Notes: a model not told the origin generated them from the sequence alone. DNA of 64,000 nt from Breznakia pachnodae (GCF_030814225.1 NZ_JAUSUR010000004.1:62001-126000); one strand, 5' to 3'. Positions 26,354 through 35,902 are shown, counted from the first letter of the stretch. Made by a program: numbers and translations.

Positions 26354-27406
26354 CTACGATAATTCATTCTCGTTAATTTCCTCTTCCTTGCTGATGATCT
26401 CATTCATCATCTCAAATTCTTGATGTTTAATTTCGTACAGTCTTTCATTATTGATGTCACGCTTTTCTCCTTCAGGTACGTATTTGAATTCGAATTGTAC
26501 ACGATTAACATTTGGTTTGTTTTTATTCATCCAGTCTTCAATACGTTTTTGCTCATTTCTTCCTGCTGGATCATCATCTAAGCAAAATATAATTTCTTCA
26601 ACGTTAACATTTTCACGCATTGTCAAATGATAGCAAAGAGTCTCTAACATCGACCCAGCTCCACTTGCGCATAATATGTTGGCATCTAAGGTCCTATGTA
26701 ATGAAGCATATGATAGACCATCTATTACCGCTTCGCAAAGAGCAAGTTTTTTGAAATTCTTTCCTGATTCATAGTAGAATCCAACATTTTTCTTAGATCC
26801 TAGACAATCCATTTGAAACTTAACACTTCTAGTGCCTCTTAAACATCCAAATGTAGGTTTGTCCCATGCATCATAGCCAATAAAAACACAATTTCCATTT
26901 TTGTCTTGATAAAGCATTTTATCATCAATTAATCTATCTACTACAAACTTCTTAATCCCGCGTACTTCTGTAAGATAAGAAATTACTTTATCATTATTTT
27001 TATCTTCATCTGGATATACAATACTTTTTATTTGTTGAACAGTATCTGTTTGGCGTTCATATCTAAAAATCTCTATCTGTTTGCTATCTCTTTCTCGGTA
27101 ATATTGAGTTATTTTACCTACAGCAGCTGCACCAGATATTTTCTCATATTCCATCATGAAATCAATTGGATTTAACGCACGGTTTCCAGAATGACCATTC
27201 CAATAGGCAACATTTGATTGTAAATCAAACACTAGTGATCTATGTTCCATCGTTTTTAAGTATCTACTTCCTTTTTTTGATTTTAGCACTTTAAGTCCAT
27301 ATAAATTTGTTGCAAGTTCTACAACACTTACTTCTCTTTTGATTTGTTTCAACAACTCTGAACGTGCTTCAATTTCATCTCTTGTAAAAAATTTTAATTC
27401 TGCCAT
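26354..27406 (-). CDS. DUF3991/Toprim primase-like protein
   Basis: The 350-residue protein has an N-terminal helical region, a DUF3991-like module (SYLTEVRGIKKFVVDRLIDDKMLYQDKNGNCVFIGYD shows its typical order), and a C-terminal Toprim fold: LCEAVIDGLSYASL near residue 225 provides the acidic residue, and FCLDDDPAGRNEQ near 278-290 gives the D-x-D pair. Such proteins are found on conjugative plasmids and are thought to prime or process DNA after transfer. There is no zinc-finger primase domain with CHC2 cysteines, so polymerase activity is uncertain. A terminator hairpin precedes the gene. Confidence 0.85.
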   Translation of the reverse strand: MAELKFFTRDEIEARSELLKQIKREVSVVELATNLYGLKVLKSKKGSRYLKTMEHRSLVFDLQSNVAYWNGHSGNRALNPIDFMMEYEKISGAAAVGKITQYYRERDSKQIEIFRYERQTDTVQQIKSIVYPDEDKNNDKVISYLTEVRGIKKFVVDRLIDDKMLYQDKNGNCVFIGYDAWDKPTFGCLRGTRSVKFQMDCLGSKKNVGFYYESGKNFKKLALCEAVIDGLSYASLHRTLDANILCASGAGSMLETLCYHLTMRENVNVEEIIFCLDDDPAGRNEQKRIEDWMNKNKPNVNRVQFEFKYVPEGEKRDINNERLYEIKHQEFEMMNEIISKEEEINENELS

Positions 27407-27431
27407 ATTTTAACCTTTACCTCCTGAATAT

Positions 27432-27453
27432 AAAAAAACGGCAATTTGCCGTA
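27432..27453 (-). terminator. Hairpin of the CGGCAATTTGCCG type before the primase-like gene
   Basis: ACGGCAA and TTGCCGT (27438-27452) pair; the minus strand continues with seven T, then TATATTCAGGAGG, the next ribosome-binding site. The core GGCAATTTGCC is shared with other intergenic hairpins in the window. Confidence 0.75.
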
Positions 27454-27456
27454 TTT

Positions 27457-28302
27457 CTAGTTTTCATGTATTTCTATGTTATCATCCAAATAATTATCAA
27501 ATACATCTGACTTTAATTCTATAATTGTTTGCGCAAGCTCAATGCTTTCTCTTGTTTGTTCTTCAAATAATCTCTTCACAATATCAACATTACTTACTTC
27601 GCCTTCTTTTAAATAATCAGCTCTTTCATGCCAATTAAATATTTTATCTAATTTTTCTATTTCACCATTCTCATGAATCTTAACTCTATACACGTTTTGA
27701 CTATTCATTGATGCAATCTTTATCGCATCTGATGGTGTATCAAAATCAAATACTCTACCTGTCAGACTTGACTTATATATATAGTCACAATGAAATAAAT
27801 AATGAAACTTATTTTCTTCGTGTATTTTATCAAAATCAACTGTTACTCCATTTATTAACTTCGTCATCATTTTTCCACGATCTTCTAAATCTGTTGTTTT
27901 ATAGATTTCTTTGTATTTTTCAATTGACTCATCAATTGTATTACCTTTCTTTTGATAAAAATCTACTGTTGCTGCTATGATATATAAATCAGTAAATATT
28001 TTGTTATATAGATATCCTTCATTACCTTCTTTACAAAATATTGTTGTTCCCGTCGCATCTGGTAATCCCTCAACAAGTTTTTCCAGTTTATCAATTTCCA
28101 TTCCTGTCTGTATAATCATCGCAACCGGGAAAATATTCTGTGCAATATAAAACGATTCTTTTTTATAGAGATTGTCATGAAGATATTTAATTTGAGGAAA
28201 ATTAATTCTCCCTTTATCAAAAAGCTCAGTCATATAGTTTTTTACTTCTGGGAATCCATTCATTTTAGCTAAATATACTTTTGTTGGTAATTTTTGTTTC
28301 AT
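27457..28302 (-). CDS. Hypothetical protein, first gene after promoter module 1
   Basis: The 281-residue product is soluble and mixed helix/strand without a motif I recognise. A short stretch HYLFHCDYIYKSSLTGRVFDFDTPSDAIKIA may be a small beta-helix module. It is the first gene behind the repeated promoter-like module at 28469-28545, with a leader terminator in between, so it opens the unit that leads to the primase-like and mating genes. Confidence 0.7.
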   Translation of the reverse strand: MKQKLPTKVYLAKMNGFPEVKNYMTELFDKGRINFPQIKYLHDNLYKKESFYIAQNIFPVAMIIQTGMEIDKLEKLVEGLPDATGTTIFCKEGNEGYLYNKIFTDLYIIAATVDFYQKKGNTIDESIEKYKEIYKTTDLEDRGKMMTKLINGVTVDFDKIHEENKFHYLFHCDYIYKSSLTGRVFDFDTPSDAIKIASMNSQNVYRVKIHENGEIEKLDKIFNWHERADYLKEGEVSNVDIVKRLFEEQTRESIELAQTIIELKSDVFDNYLDDNIEIHEN

Positions 28303-28368
28303 ATATTCTCCTGTCCTATGATTGTATTATTTTAATAATATTTATTCTCTTATTATGCATATATAAAT

Positions 28369-28393
28369 TAAAAAGGCAATTTTAAATTGCCTT
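28369..28393 (-). terminator. Leader terminator/attenuator of the 28-kb unit
   Basis: AAGGCAATTT and AAATTGCCTT (28373-28393) pair, and the minus strand continues TTTTTAATTT. It lies between the promoter-like module and the first gene, so it would stop transcription before the operon unless overridden. Confidence 0.7.
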
Positions 28394-28468
28394 AATGAAG
28401 GGCGAAAATGCATAACATTTTCATCTAATTAATATGAAAATAAATAAAAACAGTTGATGTCAATTGAC

Positions 28469-28545
28469 TATCTTCATTACTTCCACAATACCATATTAGC
28501 ACAGTTCCAGTTCCAAAAATACAGACATTTTTTCCACACTTTTTT
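28469..28545 (-). promoter_or_regulatory. Promoter-like repeated module, copy 1
   Basis: About 75 bases are nearly identical to 37883-37958. On the minus strand they contain TGTGCTAATATGG, an extended -10 element (TGC-TAATAT, 28493-28498), after the tandem GAACTGGAACTG. No good -35 box is visible, so an activator may be needed. Copy 1 is upstream of the gene at 28302. The rest of the 365-base gap (28303-28667) holds the leader terminator and AT-rich sequence without a convincing ORF. Confidence 0.65.
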
Positions 28546-28667
28546 GCCAGACGCTTCGCACTTTTTTCCACAGAACTCAACTATCTACCTATTTCATTGG
28601 TTCATTTTAGGTTTTCCAGTTTAATTGTGCTAAATATTTTTTTTTATACTTTTTTAGTAAAATACAA

Positions 28668-29951
28668 CTAATTCTCCATTTGTTGTTCATCCATATCAAA
28701 ACCTTGGTCTTCTTTGAAAGTAGTATTCTCTTCTAGGTATTGATTAACTTCATCTCTTTGAAGACCAAATTTTCTCTCAATTAATCGTCTTTTATTTTTA
28801 TATTGATTTAGATTCACATCTACTATTTTTTGTTGTTTAAGAACTGATTGTTCAATAACACTTAATTTATCACTCGTGTAAAGATTCTCCAGATTTCTTG
28901 AACTTTCTTGATATCCTCTATACATTCCAGATAACTCTTTCAACTCTTCACCCATAGTTTTTTCAAAGATGATTTCATTCATTTCTTTTGCCAAACAATT
29001 ACTTTCTCTTGATAATAGTAATCCCTCCCATGTCCCTCTGTTATGGTTGATTCCGTTTTTAATCTTTATTGCTGTTCCACCAGCAGATTGCCATTCATAC
29101 AAGTTTTGATTGTAATCATCAATTAGGATATCAGAATCTCTAAGACCTAACCTTTCATTCATTATGACTGATTTCAATTCACCATCCTTAACAAATATTC
29201 TTTTATCTTCTTCAATCTCTGGTAAATATTTATCCAACCATTCATTCTTTTCGATTAATGAATACTTGCTATCTGGTAAATACTTAGATAATATAAAAAA
29301 TTCAATATTCTCGTTTTTGTTTAATTCTTTTATTGCATCAACTACATTTGTATACGGTTTAAGAGAACCAAAGTAATCTTTCTCGTATAATTGCTCCAAC
29401 ACTTCAACATTGTTCCATTCAGCTAACGTTCCATCCATATCAACGAAAACTCTACGATTCGGTGCAATCTTCTCTTTAATCATGTCTAATAATCCATATT
29501 TGACATACAATTCGTTTAATAACTCAACTTCACCATTTTCTAGGTCATGGATAAGATTATTCATTTCCTCTATTTCTTTTTTATATTCCTGTATCTGATT
29601 TTCAATTTCTTCTGATGGTGTCCACGGATCTTCATCAGAGTGTTTTAAATGCTCTATACAAAGTTCGTAATACTCTTTGTTTTCTTTATGATCATTTAAT
29701 GTTTCTTTCAACGAATAATAAGGACCAGCTTCATCACCTTCTATTTCTATAGAGGGTGGTATACTATCATATCTAATTTCACTTGTTTGAGTTTTATCAG
29801 TATAATGTCTTTGATGAAAACAAACGACTTCCCCTTTTTTATATTCTTTACTACACCCCTCTGAATAACTACCCAATTCTGGATACTGAACATCCACTAG
29901 CTTATTATGCACTCCTTTTATAATACAATCTTCTAGTATTAATAAATTCAT
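28668..29951 (-). CDS. Polyvalent protein with HAD/5'-nucleotidase-like domain
   Basis: Residues 165-310 form a HAD-type phosphatase domain: VFVDMDGTLAEW (D171 and D173) is the nucleophile motif, FILSK is motif II, and DILIDDYNQNLYEWQSAGG is the acidic motif IV, in the arrangement of NT5C-type deoxynucleotidases. The N-terminal 160 residues hold a small beta domain and a coiled coil; the C-terminal 110 residues are helical and charged. HAD phosphatases of this kind may dephosphorylate nucleotides, but the long extra parts are typical of plasmid polyvalent proteins. A TCCGGCAATTTGCCGGA hairpin lies upstream. Confidence 0.8.
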   Translation of the reverse strand: MNLLILEDCIIKGVHNKLVDVQYPELGSYSEGCSKEYKKGEVVCFHQRHYTDKTQTSEIRYDSIPPSIEIEGDEAGPYYSLKETLNDHKENKEYYELCIEHLKHSDEDPWTPSEEIENQIQEYKKEIEEMNNLIHDLENGEVELLNELYVKYGLLDMIKEKIAPNRRVFVDMDGTLAEWNNVEVLEQLYEKDYFGSLKPYTNVVDAIKELNKNENIEFFILSKYLPDSKYSLIEKNEWLDKYLPEIEEDKRIFVKDGELKSVIMNERLGLRDSDILIDDYNQNLYEWQSAGGTAIKIKNGINHNRGTWEGLLLSRESNCLAKEMNEIIFEKTMGEELKELSGMYRGYQESSRNLENLYTSDKLSVIEQSVLKQQKIVDVNLNQYKNKRRLIERKFGLQRDEVNQYLEENTTFKEDQGFDMDEQQMEN

Positions 29952-29961
29952 TTTTTCTCCT

Positions 29962-29992
29962 ATCTAAAAATCCGGCAATTTGCCGGATTTTG
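29962..29992 (-). terminator. TCCGGCAATTTGCCGGA hairpin, copy with perfect stem
   Basis: AAAATCCGGCAA and its complement pair (29967-29991), flanked by T runs on both strands. On the minus strand TTTTTAGATAGGAG follows, so the ribosome-binding site of the next gene directly abuts the terminator. The string TCTCCTATCTAAAAATCC is shared with 35893-35910. Confidence 0.8.
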
Positions 29993-30033
29993 TTTCATTG
30001 TTATTTTTGTATATTACTTTTCTTTATGATTTT

Positions 30034-30594
30034 CTATAAACCTAGTTCTTCTTCAATATTTTTATTCTCCATATCTTCTATTTTATTTATGATATCAATT
30101 GAATCTTCATAGCTAATATTATCATTTTCAAACAACTCACCTAATTCATAATTAAACGGATCCTCTCGCATGCTATAGTAATGATCTTTACCATGCGTGC
30201 AAATTATATGGTCTAGTGGTTTTATATTTAGTAACTTATACGCATTCGCAAGAACTTTTGTAACCTCTTTATCCATTGGCGATGGTTCTAAATCACCACT
30301 AGGGTGATTGTGTACAAATATTACTGAAGCTGCATTACTTAATACCGAAGACTTTAATATTTCTCTGGGATGTGCTATAGATTGATTAATTGTTCCGATA
30401 TGGCATATATTGACATTAATTGGTTTTCCTTTATTTGTTAAATTAATGACAGCAAACACTTCTCGATCATATTGCCCCAATTCGCCCAAAACTAACGAAA
30501 GAACATCTCTCGGATTCTTTAATACCTTTTCACTTTTAAGAGTAAAGTCATTTACCAATTTTACTTTTACAAATTCTACCGATTTAGTTTTCAT
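30034..30594 (-). CDS. RadC/JAB-domain protein (MPN-type metalloprotein)
   Basis: The JAMM-type metal motif FVHNHPSGDLEPSPMD is near residue 93-108 of a 186-residue protein, matching H-x-H-x(7)-D of RadC-like proteins with a preceding SIAHPREI block that is also conserved. I start at MKTKSVEF (30594), since GAGGAG lies 7 bases upstream, rather than at a TTG 7 codons earlier. RadC-like proteins are widespread on mobile elements; their enzymatic role is unresolved. The N-terminal HhH part of chromosomal RadC is missing, as in most plasmid versions. Confidence 0.9.
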   Translation of the reverse strand: MKTKSVEFVKVKLVNDFTLKSEKVLKNPRDVLSLVLGELGQYDREVFAVINLTNKGKPINVNICHIGTINQSIAHPREILKSSVLSNAASVIFVHNHPSGDLEPSPMDKEVTKVLANAYKLLNIKPLDHIICTHGKDHYYSMREDPFNYELGELFENDNISYEDSIDIINKIEDMENKNIEEELGL

Positions 30595-30685
30595 CTTTAG
30601 GCTCCTCAAATTCAATTACTAAGACTTCATTACTCTTCAATCCATTTAACTTATTTTCAATATTTTCTATTTTAATTTCTTCCAT
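30584..30685 (-). CDS. Micro-ORF: 33-residue acidic peptide
   Basis: ATG at 30685 follows AGGAGAAAAAT. The peptide is acidic (MEEIKIENIENKLNGLKSNE at its start, ending EEPKDEN) and overlaps the radC start by 11 bases; its last codons contain the radC ribosome-binding site. It probably couples translation of the LPD1 protein gene and radC. No function is known. Confidence 0.5.
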   Translation of the reverse strand: MEEIKIENIENKLNGLKSNEVLVIEFEEPKDEN

Positions 30686-30694
30686 ATTTTTCTC

Positions 30695-32343
30695 CTATAA
30701 TAGTGATAATTGACTATTCTCTAATTTATCTCTCTCTTGCCATCCCTCATTACCCTCCAATTGTTGTAGGATTTCTTTTTCCCTGAGGATCTCAAACAAG
30801 TGTTCGAATTGTTCGTTGATCCTTTCTCTTTCTTCACCGACAGGATAAGCTTCTAATCCATCTTCAATCTTTGCTGAATTTGCATGCCCACACAAATAAT
30901 CAGACTTTCCGTCTAGCTCATCATATATATAACAAGCAAATGCACGTGCAAACAACTCTTCATTAGAGGACCAATATCCATGATCAGTTTTAGAATATTC
31001 CTTGTCAAATAGTTTTGAATTTGCATAAAAATTTGTTTCTTCATATCTGTCAACATATTTCAAACTGTCAATTAATGAATTAAACACATTTGGTACTTTA
31101 TGACAATTTAATTCGTTTGATGCAAAAGAGTTACATCCGAATGCCTCGCCTAATAAATCATCAAGTGCATGTGCCCATTCATGTGCAAGGCTTCCAGCAC
31201 CTTTCATCTTAGTTAAGTTAATTACTCTTCTAAGCGGTTCATAATGTGCCAATGCATTCCCTCGCCCTCTAGAACCAAACGCAATAGATAAACTATCATT
31301 AATTGATAAAGATATAGGATTAATTTTAATTGCTCTGGAAAGGTCTAATAATGCCTCAAAAGCATAGTTAAGTGAATACTGCCTATCACTGTTATTAAGC
31401 CAGTTACCAAACTCTCCTCCTTTAAATCCAAAAACCTTTAACAAGTCATTTCCAGTGATATCAATTCCGTTTCTATAATCTGGTCCCTCTCTTTTTATAT
31501 TACTTAATTGTTCTGGTACAAATGATTTTTTTCCAACTCGTTTTTTTTTTCAACTTTATCTTTTATGTGTCTATCAAGAATGCTTTGTTTTGCTTCTTCA
31601 TAGCTGGAATGGTTGTTAGAAACTAAAGAGTGATTTTTCAAAATAAAATAAGTATCATCTTTCCATTGGTCAATCGAAGCAAGATCATCTTTTGGATATA
31701 CAAATGTTGTGCCATATCTTGTTCTTTGAAATAAACGAGGTTGGTCAACACTACCTTTATCAAACTGATAATGTCCACTGCCATATTTGCATATATTATA
31801 ATCGGATAAGACTTTTTCCTCATCCGTGTAGCAAAATTGATATTTTTTTATTTTGTTATCAATTGCGAAAAAAGAAGTAACCTGTGATTGCTTAACTAAT
31901 TTATTATCAATCACCGCCAAAGCATTCTCTTTAACCGACAGTCTTCTTGAACCATCAATAGCTTCTAAGAATCGTGGCTTGATAATAGTCTTAAAATAAT
32001 CAGTTACTTCTTCTTCTGATTTAAGCGCTAGTGTCGTATCTCTTATTTCCTTAATAGTATCAATATAACTTTTCTCGACCATGTTTCTATCTGTAACACC
32101 TCTTACCAATGGCTTTGTTGGTATTGCATCTCTCATCATCTTCATGAAATACACAACTCTTTTCGACAATCCTTCTTCCACCATTTTTTTATAATCAGGC
32201 TTAATCCAAATGTTTTGCTTTTTTATATACATATCTTTTTCTCGATCATTCATTTCCAAAACATCTGAAATACCCAGTCCTCTATGCTTCCATAAATCCT
32301 TTTTTGCTCCACCTATCTTTTTTCCAAAATCTTCTATTGCCAT
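30695..32343 (-). pseudogene. LPD1 polyvalent protein, split by a -1 frameshift in an A10 tract
   Basis: Frame one (31504-32343) gives MAIEDFGKKIGGAKKDLWKHR and a helical domain. Frame two (to 30695) contains FGFKGGEFGNW, RQYSLN, AHYEPLRRVINLTK and HEWAHALD, the LPD1 (large polyvalent protein-associated) domain with an HExxH zinc-type motif. The frames join if the run of ten A at 31541-31550 has eleven: then KKRVGKKSFVPEQ, GPDYRNGIDITG and FGFKGG read through as in intact relatives. The break is either a sequencing error, a real one-base loss, or programmed -1 slippage on the A tract. Without the shift the protein is about 550 residues. LPD1 proteins may protect or process incoming DNA in recipients. 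Confidence 0.85.
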
Positions 32344-32356
32344 AATTTACCTCCAG

Positions 32357-32383
32357 TAAAAAATCCGGCAAATTGCCGGATTC
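32357..32383 (-). terminator. TCCGGCAAATTGCCGGA hairpin before the LPD1 gene
   Basis: AATCCGGCAA pairs with TTGCCGGATT (32362-32382) and the minus strand continues with six T and then ACTGGAGG, the next ribosome-binding site. Confidence 0.8.
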
Positions 32384-32404
32384 TTTGTTTGTTCGATATG
32401 CTTC

Positions 32405-33214
32405 TTATAATTCCATCCCGTTTTCACTTAACACATGATCAACAGTTTCTTTAATTTCTGTATCTAGATTAATAAGTTTATAAAATGACTCTTCAGTAAC
32501 AGCTTCTTTTATAACGCCAATATCAATATAATCAAAAGCAGATATAAAACGCTCTCTATAAATATCATTATATAGTTGATAGTAAGTGTTATATTCTTTA
32601 GGAGGGTATCCAATAAGATCCTCTTTATCAGGATATAATATTAATTTGCCATCATCAGTTACACATTCATGATCTTCCAAGCAAAACTCTACTATCCTTT
32701 GGTAGTCTGATTCTTTTAGAAATTCGATATAGTTTTCATCTCTAAACATGCAATATGCTAATTGAAGCTTACTGTCTACAAATTGTCCTCTATCATCGCT
32801 TCTAAGACAAACAGAAAACGGACTAGAGTAAAGTGGAAAAGGACCTTCTTTGATATCACATTGAGGATACTGTTCTCTCAAAAAATCAATATCTAGTTCA
32901 CTCTCCAATTGCTCACTCTTCTCGTCTAAACTCTTTTTATATTTCTCGATATTTTTCACTTGTTCTGCTTGTTGTTCTAGTATCTTGTTCAGCAACGAAT
33001 TAGTGTTGCTCATTTTTTTTAAATGAACGTCTGCTTCTTGATTTGGTTTGAATGAGATAAAATCACCGATTTTATACGTACTTCTTTTTAATGAATGGGT
33101 AGACTCAATTAAAAAACCTTCATTCATATTATAGTCAAACAGTGCATCGTTCAATATTCTCCGCAAATATTCATACTCTTTTAAATGTTCATTAAATTGT
33201 TTTTTATTCATCAT
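32405..33214 (-). CDS. Hypothetical protein, 269 aa, DNA-methylase neighbour
   Basis: I start at MMNKKQFNE (33214), with GGAAG 4 bases upstream, instead of 12 codons earlier. Residues 40-130 contain a small beta domain followed by a coiled coil (LLNKILEQQAEQVKNIEKYK), and the C-terminal part has a DHECVTDDGKLILYPDKED stretch. No family is recognised. It follows the disrupted methyltransferase gene by 19 bases. Confidence 0.7.
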   Translation of the reverse strand: MMNKKQFNEHLKEYEYLRRILNDALFDYNMNEGFLIESTHSLKRSTYKIGDFISFKPNQEADVHLKKMSNTNSLLNKILEQQAEQVKNIEKYKKSLDEKSEQLESELDIDFLREQYPQCDIKEGPFPLYSSPFSVCLRSDDRGQFVDSKLQLAYCMFRDENYIEFLKESDYQRIVEFCLEDHECVTDDGKLILYPDKEDLIGYPPKEYNTYYQLYNDIYRERFISAFDYIDIGVIKEAVTEESFYKLINLDTEIKETVDHVLSENGMEL

Positions 33215-34296
33215 ATTTCTTCCTTTCACTTTTTTATAATTCATGGTCATGTGCTATATTAATTCGGTCAAGTTCATTAAAATTATCTAAAGAACTCTGA
33301 ATATACTTTAGCGCATCCTTTGAATCACTTTCAAAACTATTTCCATCTCTTTTGTTGCAAAACACGACTGTATCTTCATCTTTGACTTCTGTGTAATATA
33401 AACCAGCATACTCGCAATCCTCTTCAACACATTTATTCCAAGCTTTAAAGATATCATTTACACTTTTTATATTTTCTATACAATCAATGAAGTTTACATT
33501 AGGATAATCTTCTATCATTATGGAATAATTTCTCATAAACATTTCATAATCACTTTCAATCACGATTGCATTTCTACTTTTATTAAGTGCAGCTTTACCA
33601 GTGTTGAGACTTCCTCCAAATTGATCTAAAATAGTTTCATTTTCCTTGGTAACAAACTCTATCAACTCCTCAATAAGCTCAACAGGCTTTTCAGCTTGGT
33701 GAATTCTTTCGTTCTTTATTGGTGCTTTATGTTCAAACTCAGCTGGAAGCATTCCATTTGTTCCAGACATAAAATGTTCTTTAGTAGGGTCTTGCTTATC
33801 TTTTTTCACATCTCTTCTAAGCGATCTAGCTTTCCCTTTAGACATAAATAAAATATCTTCAGTCATTTTTTGCTTTCTTCCAACATTGTGTTTGATACCT
33901 TTATTCCAAGGAACTTTAGAATAATACTCAAAGCCCACTTGTTTTGCCATTTCTTTCATATTAAAAAGATAATTGTAATTATCTGCATTTTCTTCTGGTA
34001 TAAATTCAATCATGAAACCACCAGGTTTTAATACACGAATTTTTTCTTCAAAATCTGATACTTCATAATTAAAACATTCATATTCAGATGTGAAATTTCT
34101 ATTTCCGCCCTTATGTGATTTCTCAATTAAATATAGATGATCCGTTATAATCGCATCAATACTATTGCTTTCAATCATTGATAAATCTCTACCATTTCCA
34201 TTAATCAGTAAGCAATTGTTATTATCTTTTTGTACTCTATATACACCCTTAGATATTCTTTGAAACTGGAATGGCAACACTATAATGGACAAAATT

Positions 34297-35118
34297 TTAA
34301 AGGAGAGAAACGCTAAATTCCTTTGGACTTTTATACCCAAGAGAACTGTGTAAACGAATGTTATTAAACCAATGTACATACGCTGCAAATTCAAGTCTTA
34401 ATTCATCCAATGATGCAAAACTTCTACGCTTCACAAATTCTGTCTTTATGATTTTAAAATGTGCTTCTGCTACAGCATTATCATAAGGACAACCACGGTT
34501 ACTTAGGGAGCGTATGATATGGTTGTTCTTTATCAGTTCATCAATTAAATAATTATCAAATTCGCTTCCTCTATCACTATGGAAGAACTGGATATCTCGT
34601 AAAGATCCTTTCACATTTTCAAACGCTTTCATTACAAGTAGTGCATCCTTATGTTCTCCACAGCTATATCCAATTAGCTCTCGGTTATGTAAATCTAAGA
34701 GGACACAAATATAATTCCATTTATGGTTTACTCGTACATAGGTCAAATCACTTACAATAACTTCTCTTTTTTCTCTTTCGTCAAATTCTCGGTTTATTAG
34801 ATTTTGTGTTGAAGCTGTATTAACTAAACTTTTCGTTGGTTTGTATGGTTTCTTTGTATATGCGGATATTAAACCATTTTGACGCATAATGCGTGCAATT
34901 CTTCGTCTGGAAGTACAAATCCCTTCCCGTAATAAAACAGCTCTTATTTTACGTGCTCCATACACACTTTGATTCTCATGAAAAATCTTCACAACCATAT
35001 CGTTAAGTTCATCTACCTTCACTTGTGTTTCTTTATGAGCATAATAGGAACTTCTAGAGATATTTAAGCGTTTACACATTGCTGATATGGCATATCGATA
35101 TGCATTTTCTCTTATCAC
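34297..35118 (-). CDS. IS3-family transposase OrfB (DDE integrase core)
   Basis: The rve-type core has three acidic residues in conserved surroundings: VSDLTYVRVNHKWNY (first D), FHSDRGSEFDN (second D) and RGCPYDNAVAEAHFKIIKTE (E), followed by the HWFNNIRLHSSLGYKSP block of the IS3 family. It is 273 residues and starts at GTG or is made as an OrfAB fusion by -1 frameshifting, which is usual in this family; orfA ends 2 bases upstream. The sequence looks intact, so the element may still be active. Confidence 0.95.
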   Translation of the reverse strand: MIRENAYRYAISAMCKRLNISRSSYYAHKETQVKVDELNDMVVKIFHENQSVYGARKIRAVLLREGICTSRRRIARIMRQNGLISAYTKKPYKPTKSLVNTASTQNLINREFDEREKREVIVSDLTYVRVNHKWNYICVLLDLHNRELIGYSCGEHKDALLVMKAFENVKGSLRDIQFFHSDRGSEFDNYLIDELIKNNHIIRSLSNRGCPYDNAVAEAHFKIIKTEFVKRRSFASLDELRLEFAAYVHWFNNIRLHSSLGYKSPKEFSVSLL

Positions 35119-35120
35119 TT

Positions 35121-35405
35121 TTACTTTCGTCCCATGATCAGCGCTGCTTGCTTTAAAATATCATTTTCCATTTTCAATTGTTTATTTTCTTTTTCCAGTA
35201 GTTTCAATTGCTTTTGGTATTCACTCTGATTATCCTTCGCTTTAAATGAACCAGACTGATTATAATTCTTTACCCATTTGTAGAGGGTTGATGCAGTTAG
35301 TTTGTATTCTTGAATAAGTTCCCCAGATGGTTTTCCTGCATTATATAATTCCACCATTTGTTTTTTGAAATCCTCACTATATTCGGTTTTTGGTCTTCTT
35401 GTCAT
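35121..35405 (-). CDS. IS3-family OrfA, HTH protein
   Basis: The 94-residue protein starts MTRRPKTEYSEDFKKQMVEL and has the HTH_Tnp_1 pattern (SEDFKKQMVELYNAG...LIQEYKLTASTLYKWVKNY) followed by a leucine-heptad coiled coil (LKLLEKENKQLKMENDILKQ). It binds the inverted repeats and forms the N-terminus of the OrfAB transposase. Confidence 0.93.
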   Translation of the reverse strand: MTRRPKTEYSEDFKKQMVELYNAGKPSGELIQEYKLTASTLYKWVKNYNQSGSFKAKDNQSEYQKQLKLLEKENKQLKMENDILKQAALIMGRK

Positions 35406-35563
35406 CTTTGTTTCCTCCTACTATTTCTTTACTATATCAACTCCTTATCTTTTTTGTCCATTTTATTGTAGCCTATCCACTTTTAATTTATCTACATTTT
35501 GATCCATGTTTAACATGTCGTTGCTATTTTCAATATTATTCATATTTTTCCTTCCTATCTAAA

Positions 35564-35887
35564 CTATATTAGTTCATTAAAATTTTCAGTTTGTGAGTCT
35601 AATTTATGAGACAATTCATCATCTATGAAATCAAAAAGAAGATGTATATACTCTTTTTCGATTATATTCACTAGATATGAAGTGTATCGTCCTATATGCA
35701 TATCAAACTGTGTTCCGTTTTTCTTCAGATTGTCCAAATAGTCATAAACTTGTGACCACAAATCGCTGTGTTTAGGTTCACCTTCTCTTGGTTTGACTGT
35801 TTTCAAAAATATTTGAAGTTTTTCTTTTCCATCTAGAGGTAAAGCTTCATATAAATCTACAAAATCTTTTGAGTTAAATTCTTCCAT
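35564..35887 (-). CDS. Hypothetical acidic protein, 107 aa
   Basis: The protein is helical and acidic with no motif (MEEFNSKDFVDLYEAL, then LDNLKKNGTQFDMHIGR). It precedes the methyltransferase gene and follows a copy of the TCCGGCAATTTGC hairpin, with a GGAGAAA site shared with the hairpin module. Confidence 0.65.
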   Translation of the reverse strand: MEEFNSKDFVDLYEALPLDGKEKLQIFLKTVKPREGEPKHSDLWSQVYDYLDNLKKNGTQFDMHIGRYTSYLVNIIEKEYIHLLFDFIDDELSHKLDSQTENFNELI

Positions 35888-35902
35888 ATGTTTCTCCTAT
35901 CT

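Larger units (their letters stand above)
34267..35479. mobile_element. IS3/IS150-type insertion sequence, 1213 bp
   Basis: The ends are an imperfect inverted repeat: TGGAATGGCAACACTATAAT at the left, and TGGATAGGCTACAATAAAAT read inward from the right, followed on both by GGACAAAA. The element carries orfA and orfB. No target-site duplication is visible: the left flank ends in GAAAC, the right begins CTTTT. It sits inside a methyltransferase gene. The lack of a duplication points to a deletion or recombination at one end after insertion. Confidence 0.88.
33234..35543 (-). pseudogene. DNA methyltransferase gene disrupted by an IS3-family insertion
   Basis: The body (33234-34266) encodes an N4-cytosine/N6-adenine type methyltransferase: SIDAIITDHLYLIEKSHKGG has the position of the catalytic DPPY motif but reads D-H-L-Y; FEEKIRVLKPGG, HQAEKPVELIEELI and ETILDQFGGS are the other conserved blocks (the last is the FxGxG-like SAM site, here FGGS). 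The first 22 codons lie on the far side of the insertion (ATG at 35543, AAGGAAAAAT upstream). The reading frame in the surviving part runs into the element and could start within it, giving a chimeric N-terminus. The reading frames on both sides of the element do not join cleanly (one base off), so some sequence was lost. Confidence 0.8.
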
